From: Cryomorphaceae bacterium
GTDB lineage: Bacteria; Bacteroidota; Bacteroidia; Flavobacteriales; Schleiferiaceae
DNA: 43,479 nt
Reading direction: 5' to 3'
NCBI GenBank assembly: GCA_021298655.1
Contig: JAJTFK010000012.1
Coordinates: forward strand, 1-43,479
Each line of letters opens with the position of its first letter. Position 1 is the first letter of the stretch. Position numbers and translations under genes: made by a program. Positions 1-11,058 of the stretch are shown one piece after another. The notes below the pieces were generated by a model. That model saw nothing but the letters and a program-made list of their open reading frames with translations, was not told the DNA's origin and made no database searches.

Positions 1-483
1 ACCTACGACTCGACCATGGCCAACAACATTGGCCTGGCGCCCTACGTGGTTTGGGACCAGTCGGGCGACACGCTCTGGCCCGACGCCACCGGCAAGATCG
101 TAGTGGCCCAAGTCGGAGGCATTCAGGATTCCTTGGTGTGGCCTTCGTTTTCGGCCAACCCGATGTCGGTCGGCAAGGCGATGGTCCTGGGCAGCGGACT
201 TTTCCCTAAAGACACGCTTTTTGCCGACTACGTGTGGTCGACGCCCGAAATGGAGCTTCCGTGGTCGGTTTCGCAGTCGGACAGGGCGTGGACCCTGCGC
301 GCCGCGTCGGACTTTTCGGGTCTTGATTGGACGCTGCGGTACATTGACGGACGGGATGTGGCGCGGGGAACTGCCGACGGCGAATCCCTAAGCATTGGGT
401 ATCCGCAAGCGGCTGGCTGGTACGTGTTCGAAGCCACCGACGCCGCCGGGCGCCGCTGGACCCAAAAGCTGCTGCGGCCCTAA
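1..483 (+). CDS. C-terminal end of a secreted protein with a type IX secretion sorting domain (5' partial)
   Basis: The reading frame is open from the first base, so the gene starts upstream of the window; 160 residues remain. The last ~75 residues look like a T9SS type A C-terminal sorting domain: a beta-rich stretch, then the typical ending with a Gly-Trp-Tyr turn, a short strand, and a final basic strand (WTQKLLRP), comparable to the family ending 'GxYxxxxxxxxGxxxxxKLxx'. Proteins carrying this domain cross the outer membrane through the T9SS, and the domain is cleaved or anchored at the surface. The catalytic or binding part is not visible, and I do not recognise the fold of residues 1-85. 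It converges on the LOG-family gene, with 18 bp between the stops. The T9SS assignment rests on pattern recognition, with no profile search. Confidence 0.6.
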   Translation, partial: TYDSTMANNIGLAPYVVWDQSGDTLWPDATGKIVVAQVGGIQDSLVWPSFSANPMSVGKAMVLGSGLFPKDTLFADYVWSTPEMELPWSVSQSDRAWTLRAASDFSGLDWTLRYIDGRDVARGTADGESLSIGYPQAAGWYVFEATDAAGRRWTQKLLRP

Positions 484-501
484 ACCGTAGCCCGCGGCCG
501 C

Positions 502-1212
502 TTAGAAGTTGGGTTTGAGGATGTAGCGGCTGTAGAAGTCGTCAATCGCCTGAATCGCCTCGTCGGCCGTATCGACGAGCTTGAACAGCGTGGAGTCCTC
601 GGGGCTGATGAGCGCATTGCCCTTAAGGGTGGATTCAATCCAGTCGAGGAGTCCGCCCCAGTAGTCTCGGCCGACCAAAACCACCGGGAAGCGTCCGATT
701 TTCTTGGTTTGAATGAGCGTAATGGCCTCAAACACCTCGTCGAGGGTGCCAAAGCCGCCGGGCATCACGACAAACCCTTGAGAATACTTGACAAACATGA
801 CCTTGCGCACAAAAAAGTAGTCAAAGTCTACGCTCTTGTCGAGGTCGATGAAGTCGTTGGGCTTTTGCTCGTGGGGAAGTTCGATGTTTAAGCCCACCGA
901 GGGTGCGCCCACGGCCTTGGCGCCGCGGTTGGCGGCTTCCATGATGCCCGGGCCACCGCCGCTGATGATGCCGTAGCCCTTGGTGCCCAGGCCTTCGGCG
1001 ATATCTTGGGCGGTTTGGTACCAGCGGTGGTCTTCGGGCAGTCGGGCGGAGCCAAAGATGCTTACGCAGGGTCCGATGCGCGACAGGCGCTCGTAGCCCT
1101 GTACAAACTCGCCCATGATTTTAAAGATGGCCCAGGAGTCGTTGGTGCGCACTTCGTTCCACGACTTTTGCGCAAAGGCGGTCTTGATGGGGCGTTTTCC
1201 GTTGGTTGCCAT
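502..1212 (-). CDS. LOG-family Rossmann-fold protein (TIGR00730 type; probable nucleotide 5'-monophosphate phosphoribohydrolase)
   Basis: A 236-residue protein of the 'lysine decarboxylase-like' LOG family, whose characterised members hydrolyse (cytokinin) nucleoside 5'-monophosphates to base plus ribose 5-phosphate; none are decarboxylases. The hallmark motif PGGFGTLDE is at residues 151-159. The glycine-rich nucleotide loop SGGGPGIMEAAN is at about 84-95 and the N-terminal strand IFGSAR at 52-57. The ~50-residue N-terminal extension is the usual form in Bacteroidota. It is the last gene of the minus-strand operon, starting 6 bp after the uvrA stop. It is cytosolic. The substrate cannot be predicted from sequence. 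Confidence 0.88.
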   Translation of the reverse strand: MATNGKRPIKTAFAQKSWNEVRTNDSWAIFKIMGEFVQGYERLSRIGPCVSIFGSARLPEDHRWYQTAQDIAEGLGTKGYGIISGGGPGIMEAANRGAKAVGAPSVGLNIELPHEQKPNDFIDLDKSVDFDYFFVRKVMFVKYSQGFVVMPGGFGTLDEVFEAITLIQTKKIGRFPVVLVGRDYWGGLLDWIESTLKGNALISPEDSTLFKLVDTADEAIQAIDDFYSRYILKPNF

Positions 1213-1218
1213 GGGCGG

Positions 1219-4061
<2,843 letters not shown>

Positions 4062-4070
4062 GCTCTAGGG

Positions 4071-4970
4071 TTAACGCTTTTCGGGAAGCTCCAGTTCAAT
4101 TCGGGCGGAGTCGGGATTGTCCCACTGGGCATCGCGCAGCCAGGGGTTGCGGCGTTTTAGCTCGCGGTAGTGCGTGCCTTCGCGCTGCGCCCAGCGGCCC
4201 CAGTGGGCGATGCTGCTGTCTACCGGAACCATGCGGCCGGGTTCTTCGCGCCAAAGTTCTTCGGCGCGCACATGGTAGCCGTAGTCTTCGGGGTGCTCTA
4301 AAATCAGTTTGAGCGCGGCGATTCGGAATCCGTAGCGGCCCGTTTCGTCGTTCCAGGTCATGCGAAAGTAGCTGCGCTCTCCCTGGCGCTCCATTTGGCG
4401 GATCACGCCGTTGAGCCCCATGTTGTAGGCCGCCGCCGCCAAAAACCACGATCCCGTTTGGGCGTAGGCGTTTTTAAGGTACTTGGCCGCCGTCCGGGTG
4501 GCTTTTTCGGCATGGTAGCGCTCGTCGATTTGGGCGTCGACGCGCAGTCCGTGCTCTTTGGCCGTAGCGGGCATGAATTGCCACAGACCCGCTGCGCCCG
4601 ACGACGAAAAAGCCGTGGGCTGAAAGGCGCTCTCGGCCGCCATCAGGTAGACGAAGTCTTCGGGAACGCCCTCTTCGCGCAGCCAGGTGCGCACCCGAGC
4701 CTCCCAGCGCGGACGGCGCTGCAGCATCAGCAAGGTGTTGGAATGCCAGTAGGTGTTGGCGTGCAGTTCGCGGCTCAGGAATTCGGCAATGTCCGCCTCG
4801 CGAACCGGCACCGGTTCACCAAAAACCTCCAGGCGCAGCGGAAGCGGAACCGCCACCGTTTCGTTGGTTGCCGCGACCCGACCCAGGGCCTCGGCCACGG
4901 AATCTACACGGCTCCCGACGAGCACGCCCAGGCTGACCAAGGCCAGCGCCGCGATCCAGCGTTTAGCCAC
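4071..4970 (-). CDS. Membrane-anchored lytic transglycosylase (MltD/Slt-type GH23)
   Basis: Predicted peptidoglycan lytic transglycosylase, which cleaves MurNAc-GlcNAc bonds with formation of 1,6-anhydroMurNAc. The start chosen is GTG at 4970: it overlaps the rfbC stop and gives a 299-residue protein with a good signal or anchor sequence (K3-R4, then a hydrophobic run from about 5 to 20). Longer frames only add rfbC shadow sequence. The SLT domain spans roughly 95-240, with catalytic Glu113 in AAESAFQP, then GAAGLWQFMPATA and AAAAYNMGLNG, all standard for the family. No LysM repeat is present, unlike E. coli MltD. It is translationally coupled to rfbC and followed by uvrA. It acts in the periplasm. 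Confidence 0.87.
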   Translation of the reverse strand: MAKRWIAALALVSLGVLVGSRVDSVAEALGRVAATNETVAVPLPLRLEVFGEPVPVREADIAEFLSRELHANTYWHSNTLLMLQRRPRWEARVRTWLREEGVPEDFVYLMAAESAFQPTAFSSSGAAGLWQFMPATAKEHGLRVDAQIDERYHAEKATRTAAKYLKNAYAQTGSWFLAAAAYNMGLNGVIRQMERQGERSYFRMTWNDETGRYGFRIAALKLILEHPEDYGYHVRAEELWREEPGRMVPVDSSIAHWGRWAQREGTHYRELKRRNPWLRDAQWDNPDSARIELELPEKR

Positions 4971-5526
4971 CGTAGGTAAAGGGGCTTTTAAACGCGGCAA
5001 ACGCCTGTCCCACCTGGTCTTTGGCACTGACGGTGAAGGCCTCGTCGGAGTTCCAGATGGCGCTCCAATCCACACCGAGGTCGGTGTCGTCAAACTTCAC
5101 GCAGCCCTCGAGTTCCGGCGCGTAGTAGTCGGTGCACAGGTACTGAAACACCGTGTGGTCCTCGAGCGTCAGGAAGCCGTGGGCAAAACCGGCCGGAATG
5201 TACAGGCGCTTCTTGGTTTCGGCGTCGAGGCGCAATCCGAAGTACTGCCCGTAGGTGGGCGAACCCACGCGAATGTCGACCGCGACGTCGTAGACGGCTC
5301 CGCGTACCACCGAAACCAGCTTGCCCTGGGCTCGGGGCGGAGCCTGAAAGTGCAGGCCGCGCAGCACCCCGCGCTTGCTCATGCTTTCGTTGTGCTGAAC
5401 GAACTCGGGCACCTCCGCCGGAAGCACGTCGCGGCGCAGGGACTCAAAAAAGTAACCCCGGTCGTCGCCGAACACGCGGGGTTCGATCACAATCAGGCCG
5501 GGAATGGGGGTGGAGTGCAGGGTCAT
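4963..5526 (-). CDS. rfbC: dTDP-4-dehydrorhamnose 3,5-epimerase
   Basis: A 187-residue cupin-fold RmlC/RfbC enzyme that converts dTDP-4-keto-6-deoxyglucose to dTDP-4-keto-rhamnose for surface polysaccharide. The start is the ATG at 5526, which begins MTLHSTPIPGLIVIEPRVF. Family hallmarks are GYFFES (24-29), RGLHFQ with catalytic His59, the basic residue Lys69, the strand IPAGFAHGF (110-118) and the Tyr134/Tyr135 pair. Its start overlaps the original stop of the phosphatase gene as ATGA, and its own stop overlaps the transglycosylase start, so translational coupling is likely. The other dTDP-rhamnose genes (rfbA, B, D) are not nearby. Confidence 0.95.
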   Translation of the reverse strand: MTLHSTPIPGLIVIEPRVFGDDRGYFFESLRRDVLPAEVPEFVQHNESMSKRGVLRGLHFQAPPRAQGKLVSVVRGAVYDVAVDIRVGSPTYGQYFGLRLDAETKKRLYIPAGFAHGFLTLEDHTVFQYLCTDYYAPELEGCVKFDDTDLGVDWSAIWNSDEAFTVSAKDQVGQAFAAFKSPFTYGG

Positions 5527-6265
5527 TTCGCGCGAAAAGCTTCGTGGGTAATCGATAAAAGTTCGGCATGGGCGCGGGGATTGCCGGCGGTGATGCTGCC
5601 GCAGCGAACCAGGTCGTAGTCGTCTAATTCCGTGCCGTGAAAGTCGGTGGCGCAAGTCCGTGCTCAAAAAATCCCTGAAAACGTCCGTCGGCCAACCAGG
5701 CCAAATCGGTGGCCGCAGAACCGAATCGGCGCACGCCGCGCGACCCGCGAAAGCAGGCCTGCAGCGCTTCGAGGTAGGCAGGCATCTGCGAAAACTCGTG
5801 GTAGGGGAAGCCGGTGGCCACCAGTCCGTCGCGCAGCGAGGCCCCGTCGCCAACCTGTAGGGCGCGACCGTCGCAGCGCGCACCCTGGCCCTTTGAGGCC
5901 GTAAACATGCGGGCTTGGCCGAGTTCGTATACGGCGGCCCACACGAGCTCCCGGTCCTGCATCAGGGCCACCGAAACCGCGTAGGGCGGCAGGTCGTGAA
6001 TGAAGTTGGTGGTGCCGTCGAGCGGATCAATGATCCAGTTGGCGCCGCCTTCGACCCAGGATTCGCCGCCTTCTTCGCCGAGCACCCCGCTGCCGGGTAC
6101 GGCCTCGGTCAGGCGCTGGATCAGCATCTGCTCGGCCTGCTGGTCGACGTAGCTCACCAGGGAGTTGAGCGATTTGGTTTCGACGCGGTTGGCGGCAAAC
6201 TCGCGGCGCTCGCCGCGGATCCAGTCGCCGACTTCGCGCACGGCCCGTTCCCAACCGGCACTCAT
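5523..6265 (-). pseudogene. Inositol-monophosphatase-family gene with internal deletion and frameshift
   Basis: Starts at ATG 6265 (overlapping the mtaB stop as ATGA). It encodes a typical IMPase/SuhB N-terminus: the GEE metal ligands near residues 63-65 and DPLDGTTNF at 80-88. The frame reads well to FEHGLAP, then runs into a stop at 5624. The true C-terminus (TDFHGTELDDYDL...SITHEAFRAK) resumes in another frame at about 5648 and ends at 5523, overlapping the rfbC start. Family members have ~17 residues between GLAP and TDF, including the (W/Y)D-x-A-A-G motif whose Asp binds catalytic metal. Here that stretch is missing, consistent with loss of about 52 bp at the 5648/5649 junction. The protein as written (213 residues) should be inactive. 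The deletion size is inferred from memory of the family. Confidence 0.85.
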
Positions 6266-7608
6266 ACGGCGGCGGATTGAGCCGGATCGGCGGCGGGCTC
6301 GGTCGCCACCGTTTCGCGGGGAGTGAGTTCGGTCAGGCGCACCCAAGCACGGGTTCCGGCCAGCGCAGCGTCGTAGTGGGCCTCGACCCGAATGTAGTTG
6401 TCGGTGTAGCCGAGCATGCGGCCGTCGCGCTCCGAATGCTCCCAGACCACGCGGCGCACGCTGCCCAAGTGGGCCTCGTAGAACGCGCGCTGCTTGATGG
6501 CGCTGAGCAAGCGCAGCCGGTGGTTGCGCGCCTTGCGCTCCGCCTTTTCGACGACCCCTTCGCGCAATATGGCTTCGGTTCCGGGCCGTTCCGAGTAGGT
6601 AAACACGTGGAGGTAGGCGATGGGGAGCGCCTCCAAGAACCGGTAGGTGTCCAGAAAGTGCTCCTCGGTTTCGCCGGGGAATCCGACGATGACGTCGACG
6701 CCAATGGCCGCGTCGGGCATGCGGTCGATGATGCGGGCCACGCGCTCGGCGTAGAGCTCGCGGCGGTAGCGGCGCTTCATCCAGCCCAGGACCTCGTTGC
6801 TGCCGCTCTGCAGCGGAATGTGGAAGTGCGGCACCCAGCGCGCACTCTGGGCCGTGAAGTCGATGATTTCGTCGCGCAGCAGGTTGGGCTCGATGCTCGA
6901 AATCCGCAGGCGGTCCAGCCCCTCCACCTGGTCGAGCGCCTGAACCAGTTCGAGGAAGGTGTGGTCGTGGCGCTTGTTGCCCTGTTCGCCCTTGCCGTAG
7001 TCGCCCACGTTGACGCCGGTGAGCACCACCTCAAGCACGCCCTTGGCGGCCAACTCGCGGGCCTGGTTTACCACCTGGTCCAGCGGCGCCGAACGGCTCA
7101 CGCCGCGGGCCATCGGAATCGTGCAGTAGGTGCACACGTAGTCGCAGCCGTCCTGAACTTTGAGGAAGGCCCTGGTGCGGTCGCCCATGCTGTAGGCCGA
7201 GTGGTACTGGTCGGCCTCGCCGATTTCGCAGGCATGCACTTCGGCGTCGCCGCGCTTGCGCAGGTCGCTCAAAAACCGCCGCAGGTAGGGCTTTTCTTTG
7301 GCGCCCAGCACCAAGTCTACGCCCTCCATGGCCGCCACTTCGCTGGGGCGGAGCTGGGCAAAGCAGCCGGTCACCACGATAAAGCACTCGGGATTGGCCC
7401 GCAGCGCTTGGCGCACCAAGCCGCGCGTTTCTTTGTCGGCCTCCTGCGTGACCGAACAGGTGTTGATCACCGCCACGTCCGCAGCCTGACCGAAGTCGGT
7501 GCGCACAAATCCGGCGGCGTAGAGGTCGCGCGCCAACGTGCTGGTCTCGGCAAAATTCAGCTTGCACCCGAGGGTGTGGAACGAAGCGCGGAGTCCAGTC
7601 GGAAGCAT
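6262..7608 (-). CDS. mtaB: tRNA (N6-threonylcarbamoyladenosine37-C2)-methylthiotransferase
   Basis: A 448-residue radical-SAM methylthiotransferase that turns t6A37 into ms2t6A37 in ANN-decoding tRNAs. The N-terminal UPF0004 domain carries the three auxiliary-cluster cysteines Cys15, Cys51 and Cys82. The radical-SAM CX3CX2C motif is Cys155-Cys159-Cys162 in DGCDYVCTYCTIP. A C-terminal TRAM-like stretch spans about 385-435. The TLGCKLN start and the compact N-terminus favour MtaB over MiaB or RimO. It is the first gene of the minus-strand operon and divergent from the substrate-binding protein gene. Its substrate modification is made by the TsaC-dependent pathway, whose gene lies at 28755-29711. 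Confidence 0.93.
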   Translation of the reverse strand: MLPTGLRASFHTLGCKLNFAETSTLARDLYAAGFVRTDFGQAADVAVINTCSVTQEADKETRGLVRQALRANPECFIVVTGCFAQLRPSEVAAMEGVDLVLGAKEKPYLRRFLSDLRKRGDAEVHACEIGEADQYHSAYSMGDRTRAFLKVQDGCDYVCTYCTIPMARGVSRSAPLDQVVNQARELAAKGVLEVVLTGVNVGDYGKGEQGNKRHDHTFLELVQALDQVEGLDRLRISSIEPNLLRDEIIDFTAQSARWVPHFHIPLQSGSNEVLGWMKRRYRRELYAERVARIIDRMPDAAIGVDVIVGFPGETEEHFLDTYRFLEALPIAYLHVFTYSERPGTEAILREGVVEKAERKARNHRLRLLSAIKQRAFYEAHLGSVRRVVWEHSERDGRMLGYTDNYIRVEAHYDAALAGTRAWVRLTELTPRETVATEPAADPAQSAAV

Positions 7609-7609
7609 C

Positions 7610-7634
7610 CCGCGAATTTAGCGAATTTTCGCGG
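7610..7634. repeat. Inverted repeat in the mtaB / substrate-binding protein intergenic region
   Basis: 7-bp arms ccgcgaa (7610-7616) and ttcgcgg (7628-7634) separated by 11 bp, between the divergent starts at 7608 and 7651. It overlaps a near-consensus minus-strand box (TAAATTCG, complement of 7613-7620) and abuts the plus-strand promoter box. It could be an operator or simply chance in a GC-rich spacer. Confidence 0.4.
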
Positions 7635-7635
7635 C

Positions 7636-7643
7636 TATCTTTG
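7636..7643 (+). promoter_or_regulatory. Bacteroidota -7 promoter box TATCTTTG
   Basis: Matches the consensus TAnnTTTG. It ends 7 bp before the ATG at 7651, implying a very short leader for the substrate-binding protein gene. No convincing -33 TTTG was found at the usual spacing. Confidence 0.55.
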
Positions 7644-7650
7644 GCTCGAA

Positions 7651-9288
7651 ATGCTTCGTGTTCCTCGGATTTTCGACGCCCATGCGGCGGTCTGGGCGGT
7701 CGCCGCAGCACTCGGTCTTTCGGGCTGCACCCCGGCGGACGCGCCGGAGGCTGAGGGGCTCCTTTTTCGATACAACGAGGCCAGCGGAATTTCGTCGCTT
7801 GACCCAGCTTTTTCGCGCGACCAGGCCCACAATTGGGTGATTCGCCAGCTCTACACCACGCTTTTTGAAACCGATTCCACGGGCCAACTGCGCGGACTCC
7901 TCGCGGAATCCTGGTCCGTAGGGCCAGACGGACGCACCGCGGGCCTCCGCCTGCGCCCCGGCTTTACCGCCCACGAAGACCCTTGCTTTGGCGGCCAGCT
8001 CCACGCGCTGGACGCGTCCGACGTCGTTGCCAGCCTGCGCCGATTGGCCGACCCCGCCACCGCCTCGCCCGGCGCTTGGCTGCTCGAAGGCGTCGATTCC
8101 GTTTGGGTCGCCGGGCCCGACTCGGTAGTTTTTGTGCTGCACTCGGCGGACCCTGCCCTGTGGAGCAAGCTGAGTGTTCCCTACACGGCGGTGGTTCCGG
8201 CGGCGGCCCTCACCGCCTATGGGTCTGGGCTGAGCGAACACCCCGTCGGATCGGGTCCATTCCGCCTTAAGGCCTGGCAGCGGGGCCAAAAGCTCGTGCT
8301 GCGCCGCCACCCGAACTACGCCGAGCGCGACGAATCGGGCCGCCGATTACCCTACCTCGAGGCCGTGAGCATTCGCTTCACGCCCGACCGGCAGTCGGCC
8401 TTTATGGCCTTTGTTCAGGGGGAACTCGACTTTTTAACCGGCGTGGATCCCAGCTACAAAGACCAGTGGCTCGACCCCGACGGCCAACTCAAAGCCCAAT
8501 GGCGCGACCGCTTTACGCAGCGCACGGCGCCCTTTCTCAACACCGAATACCTCGTGCTGCGCTTCGGTCCCAGCGATCCCGACTACCTCGCCGACCTGCG
8601 GGTTCGGCGTGCCCTCAACTGGGCGGTGGACCGCGAGGGCATCATTCGCTACCTGAAGAACGGACTCGGAATTCCTGCTCATGGCGGACTATTGCCCGCG
8701 GGGATGCCCGGCTACCGTCCGGCCTTGGAATGGGCCACGCCCTGGACCTATCGGCCGGATTCCGCGCGGATTTTACTTACCCAAGCGGGCCTTCTCGACC
8801 CCCAAGGCAACGCCAAGCCCGGCGTCAAGCCCCTGGTGCTGAGCACCACGGCTTCGTACCGCGACATCGCCGAATTTCTGCAAAGCGCGTGGACCGACCT
8901 GGGCCTGCGGGTGGAGGTTCAGGTGCTGCCGTCGGCCACCTTCCGCGAAGACAAGGCCAACGGGCGCCTTGGGCTCTACCGCGCCAGTTGGATCGCCGAC
9001 TACCCCGATCCGAGCAACTACCTGATGCTCTACGGTGCGCCCGGCGGTCCCAACGTCAGCGGGTATCCGGGTATATCCGGAGTTCACCAATTTTTGTCGG
9101 AATCCGATCCGCAGCGCCGCGCAGACTTGGCGGCCCAACTCGACGCGGAACTCCACCGAAGCGCCGCACTCATACCGCTCTTTTACGACGTCAGCCTGCG
9201 CGCATGGCCCAAGGAATGGATTGGCCCGCCGTCGCACCCCATGAATGACCTGGACTTGCGTCGGGTGCGGAAAATCAATCTAAACTGA
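7651..9288 (+). CDS. Peptide-type ABC transporter substrate-binding lipoprotein (SBP_bac_5 family)
   Basis: A 545-residue extracytoplasmic solute-binding protein of the DppA/OppA family. The ATG at 7651 is followed by a lipoprotein signal with lipobox LSGC (Cys26). A much longer open frame upstream is antisense to mtaB and is rejected. Family landmarks include the opening 'SGISSLDPAF...HNWVIRQLYTTLF', the 'HPVGSGPFRLKAW' loop, 'RVRRALNWAVDREGI', and the C-terminal 'ADYPDPSNYLMLYG' and 'ALIPLFYD'. No permease or ATPase genes are adjacent, so it is an orphan component and its ligand is unknown. The segment at 9060-9105 (GYPGISGVHQF) departs from the family and may hide a compensated frameshift. 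Confidence 0.85.
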   Translation: MLRVPRIFDAHAAVWAVAAALGLSGCTPADAPEAEGLLFRYNEASGISSLDPAFSRDQAHNWVIRQLYTTLFETDSTGQLRGLLAESWSVGPDGRTAGLRLRPGFTAHEDPCFGGQLHALDASDVVASLRRLADPATASPGAWLLEGVDSVWVAGPDSVVFVLHSADPALWSKLSVPYTAVVPAAALTAYGSGLSEHPVGSGPFRLKAWQRGQKLVLRRHPNYAERDESGRRLPYLEAVSIRFTPDRQSAFMAFVQGELDFLTGVDPSYKDQWLDPDGQLKAQWRDRFTQRTAPFLNTEYLVLRFGPSDPDYLADLRVRRALNWAVDREGIIRYLKNGLGIPAHGGLLPAGMPGYRPALEWATPWTYRPDSARILLTQAGLLDPQGNAKPGVKPLVLSTTASYRDIAEFLQSAWTDLGLRVEVQVLPSATFREDKANGRLGLYRASWIADYPDPSNYLMLYGAPGGPNVSGYPGISGVHQFLSESDPQRRADLAAQLDAELHRSAALIPLFYDVSLRAWPKEWIGPPSHPMNDLDLRRVRKINLN

Positions 9289-9297
9289 TTGAATTCT

Positions 9298-11055
9298 GTG
9301 AAGGTAAATTCAAGTTGGTGGAAGTGGCGTCCGGCTGATTGGGCAGATAGTACTTGGATTTCGTTTCTAATCTCAACGGCGGTTTGGATTGCGGCCTTTG
9401 CGTTCATAGTTATTCGAGAGGGTATTTATGTAGATTTTGCCGACGGAATTGCGCACTATGCAATGACCAAATACGCACTTCAGGATCCATCTATTTTCTT
9501 TAATTCGTGGGCTCGGCCAGCTCATGTTCTCTTTGGAGTTCTACCAGCCCAATTTGGATATATTCCATACATCGCGGCGCACGTGGCGATTACCATTGCT
9601 ACCATCGTACTCTCACTTGAATTGGGGCGACGTTGGAAAGTGCCCGCACTGTGGTTGATTCCGTGGTGGATTACGGTGAACCGCGCGGTGCTTTATGTTA
9701 CGTTGGCTGGCTTAACCGAGTCTCTTTTTTTGTTTATTGTCATGTTGGCGCTCCTCGGACTTGAGCGTCAAAAGTGGAAATCCACCGCCGTACTTCTTGG
9801 CGCTGCCCTTTTTTCTAGACCGGAGGCATTGTTGTTAGTTGTTTTGGGAGTACTCTGGATGGTGGCAAAGGCACCTCGCCGCGAAATCTGGATTTTAATC
9901 GCTTGTGTCCTCTCCGTTCCAGTTGTTATGTACTTAGTTGAAAACTGGCTCAGTCACGATGACCTGGTGTGGAAACAAAGTGAGTTCCCGATCCGCAGTA
10001 TCCTCAATGTCTACGGTTCTGGAGACTGGACCCATTTTTACCAACTTAGACACAAATGGGCGAGCACCCCTTTGATCTTTGGTGGCTTCTTGGCAACTAT
10101 TTTATTGGTAATTAGGGCGATAGCAAAGCAAATTCAAATCATTCATTTCGTCCTCGTCTATGTCTGGGGTGTGGTGATTGTGCACTCCTTTTTATGGCAC
10201 TTTGGACTAATGGGTTCCCTAGGATTGCCTCGGATCTTGGCTGTAGTAATTCCGCCACTAGCATTGCTGCTTCATTTTTCTCTCGGCTCGAAGCGCCTTG
10301 TTCCCGCCTTTTTAACGTTGTTGTTCATAGCCCATTCAGCCGAACTCATTTACCATCAATCGCTTCGTTTTGAGCGCAGCCCACAGCAAGTTTTGGCGCA
10401 GCATGTTGCGGAATGGATCAAGGTTCAAAATCCTAACTTGAATTGGTCTGCCCAGTGGAGTATGCCTATTGTGCTGGCTGACCTGCCTTCTGAAGATACG
10501 GGACGTATTCGTCGGCTTTGGACGTTGCCGCCCTTGAGGCCTTCATCCTATTTGAACCCAGGAGAATTCCTACTTTGGGATAATATTACCGGATTCCGCG
10601 AAGGAGGGATTGATCAAGCTGTTTTGGACCGAGACCCAAATCTCTCGTTAGCACGGATTTTTCGCTATAAAAACCTCGAAGTCAGGGCATATGAGGTGGT
10701 TGAAAGCACCCATTTTGATTTTCATCTTAGCGAAGTGGTTCCGTTTGTTTCGGGTATTGGAGTTTGGGAGCGTTCAGATTCTGCATCGTTGCGCATACGA
10801 CCGCCAAAAAAACTAGGGCGCATTATTGGTCTGCCTCCTTCCGTGCAACTTCGAACAATCAAATGGGAAGGGGATTCGACCGGAACATTACTGCTTAAGC
10901 ACAGTAATGGGCACACCGAAGTGCTTGGCTCGAAAGGTCACTGCCGTATTAAGCCGCTCAGTAAATCAATAACGGTTTTGTGGCGATCGGAGCGAGGAGC
11001 GGTGTTGCACCAATTTGATTTGATAACCAATTCGCAGCCAGAAAAAAAGCACTAG
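9298..11055 (+). CDS. Polytopic membrane protein, GT-C glycosyltransferase-like
   Basis: About 585 residues with some eight to ten hydrophobic segments in the first ~370, then a soluble C-terminal half. The architecture (first membrane helix, then a loop with acidic residues Asp46 and Asp49 in VDFADG, then many helices and a periplasmic domain) resembles GT-C enzymes that use polyprenyl-phosphate sugars, but no signature proves activity. The start is uncertain: GTG 9298 is preferred, TTG 9289 is possible, and no ATG lies ahead of the first helix. It begins just after the upstream stop (9288). Base composition is clearly AT-richer than either neighbour, with many ttt, att and aat codons, suggesting acquisition by transfer. 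It converges on the EEP gene with 3 bp between stops. Confidence 0.6.
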   Translation: MKVNSSWWKWRPADWADSTWISFLISTAVWIAAFAFIVIREGIYVDFADGIAHYAMTKYALQDPSIFFNSWARPAHVLFGVLPAQFGYIPYIAAHVAITIATIVLSLELGRRWKVPALWLIPWWITVNRAVLYVTLAGLTESLFLFIVMLALLGLERQKWKSTAVLLGAALFSRPEALLLVVLGVLWMVAKAPRREIWILIACVLSVPVVMYLVENWLSHDDLVWKQSEFPIRSILNVYGSGDWTHFYQLRHKWASTPLIFGGFLATILLVIRAIAKQIQIIHFVLVYVWGVVIVHSFLWHFGLMGSLGLPRILAVVIPPLALLLHFSLGSKRLVPAFLTLLFIAHSAELIYHQSLRFERSPQQVLAQHVAEWIKVQNPNLNWSAQWSMPIVLADLPSEDTGRIRRLWTLPPLRPSSYLNPGEFLLWDNITGFREGGIDQAVLDRDPNLSLARIFRYKNLEVRAYEVVESTHFDFHLSEVVPFVSGIGVWERSDSASLRIRPPKKLGRIIGLPPSVQLRTIKWEGDSTGTLLLKHSNGHTEVLGSKGHCRIKPLSKSITVLWRSERGAVLHQFDLITNSQPEKKH

Positions 11056-11058
11056 TAA

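Noticed and set aside
1-483. First gene as the C-terminus of penicillin-binding protein 1C
   Set aside because: A weak resemblance to the PBP1C tail was considered, but the terminal pattern fits a T9SS sorting domain better and no transpeptidase motif is visible.
4971-5093. A longer transglycosylase beginning at 5093
   Set aside because: The extra N-terminal residues lie over the rfbC coding end in another frame and would destroy the signal sequence; the GTG at 4970 overlapping the rfbC stop fits better.
6277-7650. A long open plus-strand frame (about 460 codons) in front of the substrate-binding protein gene
   Set aside because: It is antisense to mtaB, whose sequence is unmistakable, and has no family-like content. 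GC-rich genes create such open shadow frames; the true start is ATG 7651 with a lipoprotein signal.
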